From Lysobacterales bacterium (lineage in GTDB: Bacteria > Pseudomonadota > Gammaproteobacteria > Xanthomonadales > SZUA-36): 15,383 nucleotides of DNA. The translations under genes and the position numbers were made by a program. Numbering within the stretch: position 1 is the first letter of the stretch; every line of letters starts with the position of its first letter. Positions 6,874 through 14,801 of the stretch are shown in pieces. Under the pieces are notes generated by a model. The model made no database searches. It was not told where the DNA came from and saw only the letters and a list, made by a program, of their open reading frames with translations. Location of the stretch: assembly GCA_013213875.1 (NCBI GenBank), contig JABSSV010000188.1:1-15383 (forward strand), written 5' to 3'.

Positions 6874-6971
6874 AGGCTTTATCTTAGCCAAGCCTGACCC
6901 GCAGGTCACCCCTCATTAGGCGTGAGCTGCGGGCAGTGCTTGGTCACGGGCGTTGCCTAGACAGCCCGCAG
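6874..6971. repeat. Cluster of inverted repeats between the GS-like and halogenase genes
   Basis: Three sets of arms occur within 98 bases. AGGCTT (6874-6879) pairs with AAGCCT (6890-6895). TGACC pairs with GGTCA (6895-6908). The 7-mer CCCGCAG/CTGCGGG occurs three times in alternating orientation (6898-6904, 6927-6933, 6965-6971). The middle copy can pair with either neighbour, with 8 perfect bases against the copy inside the end of the upstream gene. No T-run follows on the minus strand. Confidence 0.5.
6881..6909 (-). promoter_or_regulatory. Candidate halogenase promoter overlapped by a palindrome
   Basis: On the minus strand GTGACC (6904-6909, 4 of 6 matches) and TAAGAT (6881-6886, 4 of 6) lie 17 bases apart, about 40 bases before the halogenase start. 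The -35 overlaps a perfect inverted repeat, TGACC-(4)-GGTCA, at 6895-6908, a possible operator. Confidence 0.4.
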
Positions 6972-8330
6972 GTACCACTCGTAATCCCGGTCCGTAATCT
7001 CCGCGTGGAAGAGATTGCATTCCTCGCGCTTGGCTTGGCCATAGACCCGATGAAACTCCTGACCGAAGTAGTCGGGCAGGATCGTACCGGCTTCGAAGGC
7101 ATCCAGTGCCTGGGACCAGCGCACGGGCAGACTGACCTGGTAATCCACATCCTCACGCTCGGGCGTCATGGCTGCCGGCTCAGAGTGCTGCGTGAGCCCG
7201 TGATGAACGCCGGCAAGCATGGCTGCCACCACCAGATAGGGACAGGCGTCAGCACCGGAAACCCGGTGTTCCACGCGCCGGTTCTGCGGCCGGGAGATGG
7301 GTATCCTCAGGGCCAGATCACGGTGGTTGGGTCCCCAGCTGGGTGTGGCGGGCACAAAAAAGCCCGGCGCATAGCGGCGGTAGGAGTTGGCATTGGGTGC
7401 GAACAAGGCCATGGACTCGGACATGCTTGCGGCCATGCCGCCGATGGCGTAGCGCAAGCGGTCAGACCAGTCGCCATCGGCGCTGCTGCCGGCAAAAATA
7501 TTGTTGCCATCCGGATCCAGCAGGCTGAGATGGATATGCAGGCCGCAGCCGGCATGTTCCTGAAAGGGCTTGGCCATAAACGAGGCGGTGAGGCCGTTCT
7601 TCTTTGCCGCGGCTTTGACCGCGCGCTTGAGTAGCAGGGCATGATCGCAGGCCACCACCGGATCAGGGATGTGGTTCAGATTGACTTCGAACTGGCCTGG
7701 GGAGTATTCCGCCAGCGCTGCGCCCGCTGGCACCTGTTGCTGGCGGCAGAACTTATCCAGATCCACGAGAAAGGGCTCCACATCGTCCAAGTCATCAAAG
7801 CTGGCGAACTGAACCCCCAGTTGATCCCAGTCAGATCCGGGAATCTTCGGCATACGCGGAACGAAGGTATCGCCGTCGAACTCCACCAGATAAAACTCCA
7901 GTTCCGTCGCCAGTACCGGCTGCAAGCCCATATCCAGCAGCGGCTGCATGGCGCGTTTGAGCACGTTCCTCGGGTCCAGGAAGTAGGGCGTGCCGTCAAA
8001 CTCCTGCAGCTCCAGCATGCACTGGGCCGTGGGTACGCTGGCCCAGGGCACCGGTGCCAGGGAACCGGGTACGGCCACGCTGCGAATATCCGGATCGCCG
8101 TCGTGGGCACCATACTTGACGCTCTCGGGCGATTCGCCACGTACATTCATGACCGTTGAGGCAGCGCAAAAATTGGAACCTTTGCGAAATGGCTTGTTGA
8201 AATCATCGCGCTGAATGCGCTTCCCGCGTAGCACGCCGTTGATATCTGGCGAAAAGACATCCATAAAACGCGTGTCCGGATGCTGTTCTAAAAATGCCTT
8301 TAATTCGTTTTCAGGCGAAATGTCGCTCAT
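6957..8330 (-). CDS. Glutamine-synthetase-family ligase, PuuA-like (gamma-glutamyl-amine synthetase)
   Basis: This is a 457-residue member of the glutamine synthetase fold. The N-terminal beta-grasp motif DINGVLRGKRI is at about 29-39. The catalytic domain has ELEF (143-146), EYSPGQFEVN (208-217), HAGCGLHIHLSL (259-270), NSYRRYAPG (315-323) and RRVEHR (351-356). The metal- and ATP-binding Glu, His and Arg residues are therefore present. The NLYDLP adenylylation motif of housekeeping GlnA is absent. Such proteins (PuuA, GlnA3, IpuC) join glutamate to putrescine, other polyamines or alkylamines using ATP. The adjacent PuuC-like dehydrogenase, 41 bases upstream, supports this over nitrogen assimilation. 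ATG 8330 has an AGGAA site 8 bases upstream; a more distal ATG at 8363 would place the start near the neighbour's stop. The exact amine is unknown. Confidence 0.87.
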   Translation of the reverse strand: MSDISPENELKAFLEQHPDTRFMDVFSPDINGVLRGKRIQRDDFNKPFRKGSNFCAASTVMNVRGESPESVKYGAHDGDPDIRSVAVPGSLAPVPWASVPTAQCMLELQEFDGTPYFLDPRNVLKRAMQPLLDMGLQPVLATELEFYLVEFDGDTFVPRMPKIPGSDWDQLGVQFASFDDLDDVEPFLVDLDKFCRQQQVPAGAALAEYSPGQFEVNLNHIPDPVVACDHALLLKRAVKAAAKKNGLTASFMAKPFQEHAGCGLHIHLSLLDPDGNNIFAGSSADGDWSDRLRYAIGGMAASMSESMALFAPNANSYRRYAPGFFVPATPSWGPNHRDLALRIPISRPQNRRVEHRVSGADACPYLVVAAMLAGVHHGLTQHSEPAAMTPEREDVDYQVSLPVRWSQALDAFEAGTILPDYFGQEFHRVYGQAKREECNLFHAEITDRDYEWYLRAV

Positions 8331-8365
8331 GGCTTCTGTTCCTTGCTCCCCATCGGGTTTCAACT

Positions 8366-8380
8366 CCCGCCTCAGGCGGG
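8366..8380 (-). other. Stem-loop spanning the aldehyde dehydrogenase stop codon
   Basis: CCCGCC and GGCGGG form a perfect 6-base GC stem with a 3-base loop, and the loop on the minus strand is the TGA stop codon of the dehydrogenase gene. No T-run follows, so it is not an intrinsic terminator. It could slow decay or set the relative expression of the next gene. Confidence 0.4.
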
Positions 8381-9901
8381 GCCGGATAACTGAATCCAGC
8401 AGGCCTTTTGTTGCGTATAGTTTTTATAGCTGTCCAGGCAGGCGTCGCGGGTGTTGCCCGACTGTTTATAGCCGCCGAAGGGCTGGGTGAAGTCGCCCGC
8501 ATCATAAGCATTGACATAAACCATGCCCGCTTCAATGCCTTTAGTGAGCCGGATGGCGCGATCAATGTCACTGGTCCAGACGCTGGCGGCGAGACCATAG
8601 ATCGTGTCATTGGCCAGGCTCAGGGCCTCTTCAATGCTGTCAAAGGGAATCATGCTGGCCACGGGGCCAAAGATTTCCTGCTGGGCAATGCCCATCTGAT
8701 TGTTCACGTCCGCAAACAGGGTGGGATTGACGAAGGCGCCGGGTTCCAGGTCGGCCGGCGCATCCCCGCCAAAGACCAGCCGGGCCCCTTCGGCTTTACC
8801 GGCCTCAATCATGCCCAGCACGCGCTGTTGGTCCTGCTTGCTCACCAGCGGCCCCATGCTGGTCTCCGGATCCAGTGGGTCGCCGGGCACATAGGCATGC
8901 TGGCCCTCGGCGGCAAAGCGTTCGACGAATTCGTCGTAGATACTGCGTTCCACCAGCAGGCGCGAACCGGCATTGCAGACCTCGCCCATGTTTTCGTAGA
9001 TACCGCCGTAGGCGGCCTCTACCGCAGCGCCCATATCGGGCAGGTCGCTCAGGAAGATTTGTGGCGACTTGCCGCCACATTCGAGCCCCACATGCTTGAG
9101 GTTGGATTGGCCCGCGTACTGCATCATGAGCTTGCCCACGGCGGTGGAACCGGTGAAGGAGATCTTGCGCACGTCCATATGCAGGGCCAGGGGCTTGCCG
9201 GCCGCCTCGCCCAGGCCATTGACCACGTTAAAGGCGCCGGCAGGACCGCCGGCTTCCATAAACAACTGAGCCAGCCGCACGGCGCTCATGGGCGATTGTT
9301 CCGCTGGCTTCAGTACCACGGTGTTGCCGGCGGCCAGAGCCGGCGCGAATTTCCAGGCAGCCATGAGCTGCGGATAGTTCCAGGGCGTGATGGCACCGAC
9401 CACACCCAACGGTTCGCGCAGAATCAGGCCGAGCTGGTCGGCCTGGGTATTGGTCACGGAGCCATCGACCTTATCGATGCACTCGGCCATAAAGCGAATG
9501 GTTTCTGCCACCAGGGGCACATCCACGCTCACCATGTCGCTGATCGGCTTGCCCATATCCAGGCTGTCGAGGACCGCCAGCTCTTCCGTATTGGCTTCCA
9601 CCAAGTCGGCAAAGCGGTACAGCACCTTCATACGTGCGCGGGGGTCCATCTTGGACCAGACGCCGGACTCAAAGGTTTTGCGGGCCGCCGCTACCGCCAG
9701 ATCAATGTCCTTATGATTGCCGGCTGCCATGGCGGTAAGCGTCTCCCCGGTGGCCGGGTTCACGCTTTCAAAGCGTCCGCCATCAATGCTGTCGCGCAAT
9801 GCGCCATCGATGAAATGCCGGGTCTCCACGCGGCTGCTGAAGCGTGCGGCGGCCTCGTGCCACTGGTCTTTGCTGTAGTCGTCCAAAGCCATAGAACTCA
9901 T
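8372..9901 (-). CDS. NAD(P)-dependent aldehyde dehydrogenase, PuuC-like
   Basis: This 509-residue protein is a full-length aldehyde dehydrogenase. Catalytic residues are Asn175 in TPWNYP, Lys198 in LKPAE, Glu274 in LECGGKS, the nucleophile Cys309 in GEVCNAGS, and Glu409 in QEIFGP; the cofactor loop FTGST is at 249-253. The C-terminal part (PFGGYKQSGN, then RD and a CWIQL end) closely resembles E. coli PuuC, which oxidises gamma-glutamyl-gamma-aminobutyraldehyde. Together with the GS-like gene downstream this suggests oxidation of an amine-derived aldehyde. The ATG at 9901 overlaps the previous gene's stop as ATGA and has an AAGGAG site 9 bases upstream, within that gene, indicating translational coupling. 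Betaine-aldehyde or other amino-aldehyde substrates remain possible. Confidence 0.92.
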   Translation of the reverse strand: MSSMALDDYSKDQWHEAAARFSSRVETRHFIDGALRDSIDGGRFESVNPATGETLTAMAAGNHKDIDLAVAAARKTFESGVWSKMDPRARMKVLYRFADLVEANTEELAVLDSLDMGKPISDMVSVDVPLVAETIRFMAECIDKVDGSVTNTQADQLGLILREPLGVVGAITPWNYPQLMAAWKFAPALAAGNTVVLKPAEQSPMSAVRLAQLFMEAGGPAGAFNVVNGLGEAAGKPLALHMDVRKISFTGSTAVGKLMMQYAGQSNLKHVGLECGGKSPQIFLSDLPDMGAAVEAAYGGIYENMGEVCNAGSRLLVERSIYDEFVERFAAEGQHAYVPGDPLDPETSMGPLVSKQDQQRVLGMIEAGKAEGARLVFGGDAPADLEPGAFVNPTLFADVNNQMGIAQQEIFGPVASMIPFDSIEEALSLANDTIYGLAASVWTSDIDRAIRLTKGIEAGMVYVNAYDAGDFTQPFGGYKQSGNTRDACLDSYKNYTQQKACWIQLSGPA

Positions 9902-12006
9902 GCTGATTTTCTCCTTGTCGTGGTGTCGTGCCCGGTCCGGGTCAGCACCAGCGCATCGACGGCAACACAGCCGTCTCCATGCACGATCACCGGGTTCATA
10001 TCGATTTCGGCGAGCTGGTCGCCGAGCGCTGCAACCAGCGCGGAAAAGTGCGCAGCCATGCGCGCGAAGGCGGCCACGTCAGGTGGCTTCTGGCCTCGGG
10101 CCAGGTCCAGCAGCGGCCGCTGTTGGAGTTGATCCAGCAGGCGCAGAGCCGTGGCTTCGCCAAAAGGGGGCAGGGCAAACACCGTATCTTTCATGGCCTC
10201 AATGCCAATGCCGCCGAAGCCCAGCATGACCAGCGGTCCAAACTGGGAGTCCCGCACCATGCCGAGCACCATCTCGACACCGGCCGGAGCCATGGGTGCG
10301 ACCAGCGCACGTGGCCCCAGGCGCAGATTAAGATCGTTCCAGGCCTGAGACACAGAGCTGGCCTCGCCCAGCCCCAGATGCACGCCACGCTGCTCGCTTT
10401 TATGGGCCTGAGCTGGCATGGCCGTTTTAAGTGCCACGGGGCCGTCAAATTCCGCCGCTGCCTGCAGAGCTTCCGCTTCCGTCTCAACCAAAATCCCCGC
10501 ACTGCAGGGCAGCCCCAGGTCCCCCAGCCAGCGTAATGATTCGTACTCATCCAGGCCTGTTTTACTGGCCAGGCGGGCCCGGGCTGTCGCGATCTGAGTC
10601 GGCTCCAGCGTGGGCGCCGGATCAGCAGGACGGGCCTGAAAATCCCGCCAGTCCAGCAGTGCGCGTACGGCGCGCAAAAAAGGTCGCAAGCCATCCAGCA
10701 CCGGAAAGCCTTCGCGGGTGGCGGCCAGTACCTGCGGGTCGCTGCCCGTGCCCTGGCGGTTGGCCACCAGACAGATAGGCTTGCCGGTGGCGGCATGGGC
10801 GGCACGCATGTAGTCGACATAGCTGGGATAGATGGCGCCATGAGGTGCGCGATCATGCACCACGGCACCCAGCGCCGCATTCGGGTCGGCCAGCAGCACG
10901 CTCATGCAGGCGGCCATGGTCTGGTCTGCATCGCTGCCCCCGGCTCCCCAGCCATCGAGGGGATTGATGGCGGGCAGGCCCGGGTCCAGCAAGCGCTCCA
11001 GAGCCTGTTCGCTGCGATCGGTTAATTTGGCCAGCGGCGTGCCCAGTTCATCGGCCAGATCGATCAGTAGCTGTCGCTCGCCGCCCGAGTCGTGCAGCGT
11101 TACCAGGCTGCCGGGGCCCAGGGGGTGGGGCTGTGCAAAAAGAATCAGCGCTGTGGCCAATTCATCCATATCCTTCACTCGCTGCACCCCGTAACGGTCG
11201 AACAGGGCGGCGTAGGCGGCGTCTTCGCCGGCCATGGCGCCGGAATGCGACTGGGCCATGCGCGCCGCCAGTTCCGTGCGCCCCACCTTTAGCGCAAGCA
11301 CGGGAATCTTGCGACGCTGGGCCTTGGCCAGGGCGGCGCTGAGCGCCTCCGGGTCGCGGGCCGTTTCCATGAACAGACCGATCACGGCCGGGTCATGCTG
11401 CTCCATGGCAAAGTCCATGTAGTCGGCCATGCCCACATTCATCTCCTGACCGGCACTGACAGCCAGGTTAAAGTCGATGCGCTCCTCGCAGTCAACGATG
11501 CCGCACATGCCGGCGCCAGAGTGGGTAATCAGTGTGACATTGCCGCCGCGACGGTGGTTATTGCGCGTATCAAAGCCACTGACCCATACGCCGTCATGGG
11601 CGTTGTAGAAGCCCATGCCGTTGGGGCCGCACAGCAGCAGGTCAGCCTCTTCAATACGCCTGGCTACGCGTTGTGCAAGCTCACGATCGTCCTCCAGCAG
11701 CAGCTGGGACATGATGGTGATGGCCTTGCAACCATGTTCGATGGCCGCCTCCAGAGCGGACTCAACCCGGGCGTCGGAAACGCAAAAAATGGCGTGCTCT
11801 GCCACCTCTGGCAGCGCTGAAAAATGGGGATAGCACGATAGCCCCAGCACCTTATCGCGCTGGGGATTAATGGGGTAAACAGGTCCGCTGAAGTCCCCGT
11901 GCTGCAGATTCTCTATGGCCAGACGGCCCACGGCATGGGCCCGCTCCGTAGCGCCCATGACGGCGATGGAGCGCGGGCGCAGCAGGGGATCCAGCCGGTG
12001 TGTCAC
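9898..12006 (-). CDS. NDP-forming acyl-CoA synthetase (single-chain alpha-beta fusion)
   Basis: The 702-residue protein has the layout of ADP-forming acetyl/acyl-CoA synthetases. It contains a Rossmann CoA-binding domain (about 8-130), succinyl-CoA-ligase-like domains (about 155-455) that include the SHSGAMAGED segment with His254, the likely phosphohistidine, and a C-terminal ATP-grasp domain (about 475-690). The ATP-grasp domain shows Lys527 in VALKTA, AHKSEQRGV (534-542) and FGPLVMLGFGG (589-599). Such enzymes interconvert an acid, CoA and ATP with the acyl-CoA, ADP and phosphate, and can also act in the ATP-yielding direction. The start is GTG at 12006, 31 bases after the GcvT-like gene, with an AGG about 7 bases upstream. 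Its stop overlaps the dehydrogenase start. The acid is probably the product of the pathway encoded by this operon, but its identity is unknown. Confidence 0.9.
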   Translation of the reverse strand: MTHRLDPLLRPRSIAVMGATERAHAVGRLAIENLQHGDFSGPVYPINPQRDKVLGLSCYPHFSALPEVAEHAIFCVSDARVESALEAAIEHGCKAITIMSQLLLEDDRELAQRVARRIEEADLLLCGPNGMGFYNAHDGVWVSGFDTRNNHRRGGNVTLITHSGAGMCGIVDCEERIDFNLAVSAGQEMNVGMADYMDFAMEQHDPAVIGLFMETARDPEALSAALAKAQRRKIPVLALKVGRTELAARMAQSHSGAMAGEDAAYAALFDRYGVQRVKDMDELATALILFAQPHPLGPGSLVTLHDSGGERQLLIDLADELGTPLAKLTDRSEQALERLLDPGLPAINPLDGWGAGGSDADQTMAACMSVLLADPNAALGAVVHDRAPHGAIYPSYVDYMRAAHAATGKPICLVANRQGTGSDPQVLAATREGFPVLDGLRPFLRAVRALLDWRDFQARPADPAPTLEPTQIATARARLASKTGLDEYESLRWLGDLGLPCSAGILVETEAEALQAAAEFDGPVALKTAMPAQAHKSEQRGVHLGLGEASSVSQAWNDLNLRLGPRALVAPMAPAGVEMVLGMVRDSQFGPLVMLGFGGIGIEAMKDTVFALPPFGEATALRLLDQLQQRPLLDLARGQKPPDVAAFARMAAHFSALVAALGDQLAEIDMNPVIVHGDGCVAVDALVLTRTGHDTTTRRKSA

Positions 12007-12037
12007 AGGGGAACCTGCAGGTGACCGTTCATAGGTC

Positions 12038-13243
12038 TTACCAGTCCGCCGGGGGGGTCTGGCGTCGGCGTGGCGGATCCCAGAAGGGCTTCTCCACTAC
12101 CATGGCATGAGCCATTTTACGGGACCAGGCCAGTTCACGCTGATAGTAGATTTCCACCAGCATGCGCTCATCGATTTTGCCGTGGGGCCTTTTCACCGTG
12201 GCCAGGGCGATATTCTTCTTCGCCGAGGGCGACCACTTGGCGGAGGTCACCCAGCCGATATTGCGTTCCCGCGTGTCGTAAACATAGGAGTGCTCGGCGG
12301 CCTTGTTATCCTCGATGTCCAGTTTCACCAGCGCATAGCGCGAACCGTGCTGCTGCTCTTGCAGCAACGCCCGGCGGCCGTTGAAGACCGGTTTCTTGAA
12401 ATCCACCAGCCAGTCCAGACCCAGCTCAAAGGGAGAGCGTGTGTTTTTGGAGCGCACCGTGTGCAGCGCCGGTGCAAAATCGGCACCGGCCATAATGAAG
12501 CCGGCCTCAATACGCAGCATTTCCAGCGCGTCAGATCCCATGGGCTGTATGCCGTGCAGTTCGCCAGCGGCAAACAGACGGTCCCAGAGCACCTCTGCAT
12601 GGTCCGGATCAATCCAAAGCTCATAGCCGAGATCGCCGGTGAAGCCGGTGCGGGAAATCATCAGCTGCGTGCCTTCGAAGTCAAAGCTGGCCATGCCGAA
12701 GGGCGTCAGGTTTTCGATGCCCGGCAGGTTCATCTTGCGCAACACGGCGCAGGAAGTAGGGCCCTGCAGCGCCAGCCCCGCCACGTCGTGTGTGTCCTCA
12801 ACGATGCTGACATCAAAGCCGTGCGCATTGATCATGAGCCAGTCGATCTGGTGCTCCTGGGAGCAGAGGCGGTACTGGCCTTGCTGCAGGTGGAAGATGG
12901 TGCCGTCGTCAATGACCTGACCGCGATCATCGCACCAGACCGAATAACCCACGCGGCCGGGTTTGAGCTTGCTCACATCGCGAGTCACCAGGCGGTTCAT
13001 GAACGGCAGCGCATCGGAGCCGGTGATCAGATGCTTGGTCATGGGCGTGATGTCGAAAACACCACAGGTATTGCGCCCGGCAAAATACTCCATGGTCTCG
13101 TCCGTGTAGGACGGTACGGAAAGGTAGTCATACCAGCGCGACCATTCCTTATTCTCGTTCCATTCGGCCTGGCGGCTGTGGAACGGGCTCGGAAACACCT
13201 TGGTTTTGTGGTGCATGGGGGAATCGATATTGAAGGTCTTCAT
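12038..13243 (-). CDS. GcvT-family aminomethyltransferase-like protein
   Basis: The 401-residue protein has the GcvT fold: the folate-binding domain with GVFDITPMTK (61-70), an Asp pair in VIDDGTIF (110-117), GFTGDLGYELW (200-210) and DALEMLRIEAG (238-248), followed by the C-terminal barrel (about 285-385). Relatives include the glycine-cleavage T protein, sarcosine and dimethylglycine dehydrogenase folate domains, and the DmdA demethylase. They move one-carbon groups to tetrahydrofolate. No gcvH or gcvP is nearby, and the N-terminal extension is longer than in GcvT, so a demethylase role on another substrate is more likely. The ATG at 13243 has an AAGGA site 7 bases upstream. An ATG at 13261 lacks one and would overlap the previous gene. 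The gap to the previous stop is only 4 bases. Confidence 0.87.
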   Translation of the reverse strand: MKTFNIDSPMHHKTKVFPSPFHSRQAEWNENKEWSRWYDYLSVPSYTDETMEYFAGRNTCGVFDITPMTKHLITGSDALPFMNRLVTRDVSKLKPGRVGYSVWCDDRGQVIDDGTIFHLQQGQYRLCSQEHQIDWLMINAHGFDVSIVEDTHDVAGLALQGPTSCAVLRKMNLPGIENLTPFGMASFDFEGTQLMISRTGFTGDLGYELWIDPDHAEVLWDRLFAAGELHGIQPMGSDALEMLRIEAGFIMAGADFAPALHTVRSKNTRSPFELGLDWLVDFKKPVFNGRRALLQEQQHGSRYALVKLDIEDNKAAEHSYVYDTRERNIGWVTSAKWSPSAKKNIALATVKRPHGKIDERMLVEIYYQRELAWSRKMAHAMVVEKPFWDPPRRRQTPPADW

Positions 13244-13247
13244 GCCC

Positions 13248-14801
13248 TTATCCTTGTCCATTCAGTACAGCTTTGGCTGCATTGCGGCCCACACAGCCGG
13301 TTACGTTGCCGCCCGGATGCGAGCCGGCCCCGCACAGGTAGAGACCACTTACTGGGGTTGCATACTGTGCCGCGCCCGGAGTGGGTCGCATCATCAGGAA
13401 GGCGTCCAGGGCCAGCTCTACGTGGTGCCAGTGGCCGCCCGTCATGCCGAATTCCTGCTCCATGTCCACCGGAGTCAGCAGTTCGCTATGCAGGATCTGC
13501 CCGCGCAGCCCCGGCGCATAGCGCTCCAGCGCGCTCAGGCAACGTTCCAGGAAGTCCGCCCGGGCCGCCTCGGTCCAGCCACCCTTGAGGTCATAGGGTG
13601 CCCAGGCCACGTTAGCCGACAGTACATGTTGACCCGCCGGAGCCAGTGATGCGTCATGAACGCTGGGTATCGTGATCTCCAGTACCGGTTCCTGCGCGTA
13701 CTCGCCGTATTTGGCGTGGTTAAAGGCATGTTCCACGTACTGCATGTCTGCAGCGATCAGCAGCCGCTTGCCCAGCTGGGTCTCATCCAGACCGGTAAAG
13801 CCCGGCAGTCCGTCCAGTGCCAGGTGCAGCTTGGCCACGCAGCCGCGAGTGCGCAGATGGTGTACGCGATTGGCAAAGCCGGCCTCCAGGTGCCGCGCGC
13901 CGAGCAGTTCGAAAAAGGTGGTTTTCGGATCGGCGTTGGAAATCACTACGTCCGCTTCCAGCGTCTCGCCATTGCTTAATGTGACGCCGCTGGCGCGGTC
14001 AAAGTCCATGGTGATGCTGGCGACTCTGGCATTGGTCCGCAGCGTGGCCCCAGCGGCCTTGGCCGCGGCGGCCAGGGCGTCGCTAACCGCGCCCATGCCG
14101 CCTTTAGGGAGCGCATAGTCACGGCCCCGGTTAAAGCGGTGGAGTGCGCAGAACACGCTGTTATTGGAGCGTGTGCCCAGGAATGTGCCCAGCGTACCGT
14201 CCACGCTAAGCGCGCCCTTCAGGTGCTCGCTGGTAAAGCGTTCCTGCAGAATGTCATAAACGTTAATGCCCGTGATGCGCAGAAACTCGCGCATATCTTC
14301 CGTGCCGAGCCTGCGAATTTTCAGCCCCAGCTTGCCCAGGCTGAGTAAGTCGTCCTTGGCGGTGGTGCCCATACGCGGAGGCAGTTGGTCCTTGAGTCCC
14401 CAGATAATGTCGGCGAAGCGATTCATCTGGCGCTGATAGCGCGTCATGGCGGTCTTGTCTTCCTCCAAGGCGCCCGGCCCGCTCAGGGTGCCGGCGGCAA
14501 TGCTCACATAGTCGCCGTCTTCATCCAGTCCAATGGTCTCCAGCGCCGTGGCCGCCATCTCCAGTCCGTGCTGGTCCAACTGCAGTTCGCTGCGGATTTT
14601 CTCGTCCAGGGCGAATAGCAGGTGCGCACCTGCGGAAATCTGGAAGCCCGGTGCAAATTCGCGTGTTACCGCTGCACCGCCGAACCGTTCCGCAGCCTCC
14701 AGTACCGTGACCTGGACCCCCGCCCGGGCCAGGTAGGCGGCACAGGCGAGGCCGTTATGACCACCACCGATAATCAGGGCGCTTTTCACTGCCTTAGTCA
14801 T
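13248..14801 (-). CDS. FAD-dependent oxidoreductase, phytoene-dehydrogenase/PYROXD2 type
   Basis: The 517-residue protein starts with an FAD-binding Rossmann motif, IIGGGHNGLACAAYLARAG (10-28), with an acidic residue at the end of strand 2 (Glu35 in VLEAAERFGG). It ends with the flavin-contacting GLYLCGAGSHPGGNVTG segment (486-502), followed by GRNAAKAVL. This matches COG1233 proteins, a group that includes carotenoid desaturases and PYROXD2 but also many enzymes of unknown substrate. The gene follows the paralogous oxidoreductase with an 8-base overlap (14794-14801), and an SD-like GGAGG lies 9 bases before its ATG. It is probably co-translated with its paralogue. No carotenoid genes are near. 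In this context an amine or amino-acid-derivative oxidase or dehydrogenase role is inferred, not shown. Confidence 0.9.
   Translation of the reverse strand: MTKAVKSALIIGGGHNGLACAAYLARAGVQVTVLEAAERFGGAAVTREFAPGFQISAGAHLLFALDEKIRSELQLDQHGLEMAATALETIGLDEDGDYVSIAAGTLSGPGALEEDKTAMTRYQRQMNRFADIIWGLKDQLPPRMGTTAKDDLLSLGKLGLKIRRLGTEDMREFLRITGINVYDILQERFTSEHLKGALSVDGTLGTFLGTRSNNSVFCALHRFNRGRDYALPKGGMGAVSDALAAAAKAAGATLRTNARVASITMDFDRASGVTLSNGETLEADVVISNADPKTTFFELLGARHLEAGFANRVHHLRTRGCVAKLHLALDGLPGFTGLDETQLGKRLLIAADMQYVEHAFNHAKYGEYAQEPVLEITIPSVHDASLAPAGQHVLSANVAWAPYDLKGGWTEAARADFLERCLSALERYAPGLRGQILHSELLTPVDMEQEFGMTGGHWHHVELALDAFLMMRPTPGAAQYATPVSGLYLCGAGSHPGGNVTGCVGRNAAKAVLNGQG

Noticed and set aside
6957..8330. 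Housekeeping glutamine synthetase GlnA
   Set aside because: The adenylylation motif is missing, the N-terminal DINGVLRGK type fits PuuA-like ligases, and the neighbour is PuuC-like with no glnL/glnG.
8408..10132. A 574-codon plus-strand frame opposite the aldehyde dehydrogenase
   Set aside because: It lies antisense to a gene with a complete catalytic set, has no recognisable domain, and is the kind of long frame that GC-rich codon bias produces.
12107..13588. A 493-codon plus-strand frame opposite the GcvT-like and FAD oxidoreductase genes
   Set aside because: It is antisense to two clearly conserved genes and its product shows no family motif.
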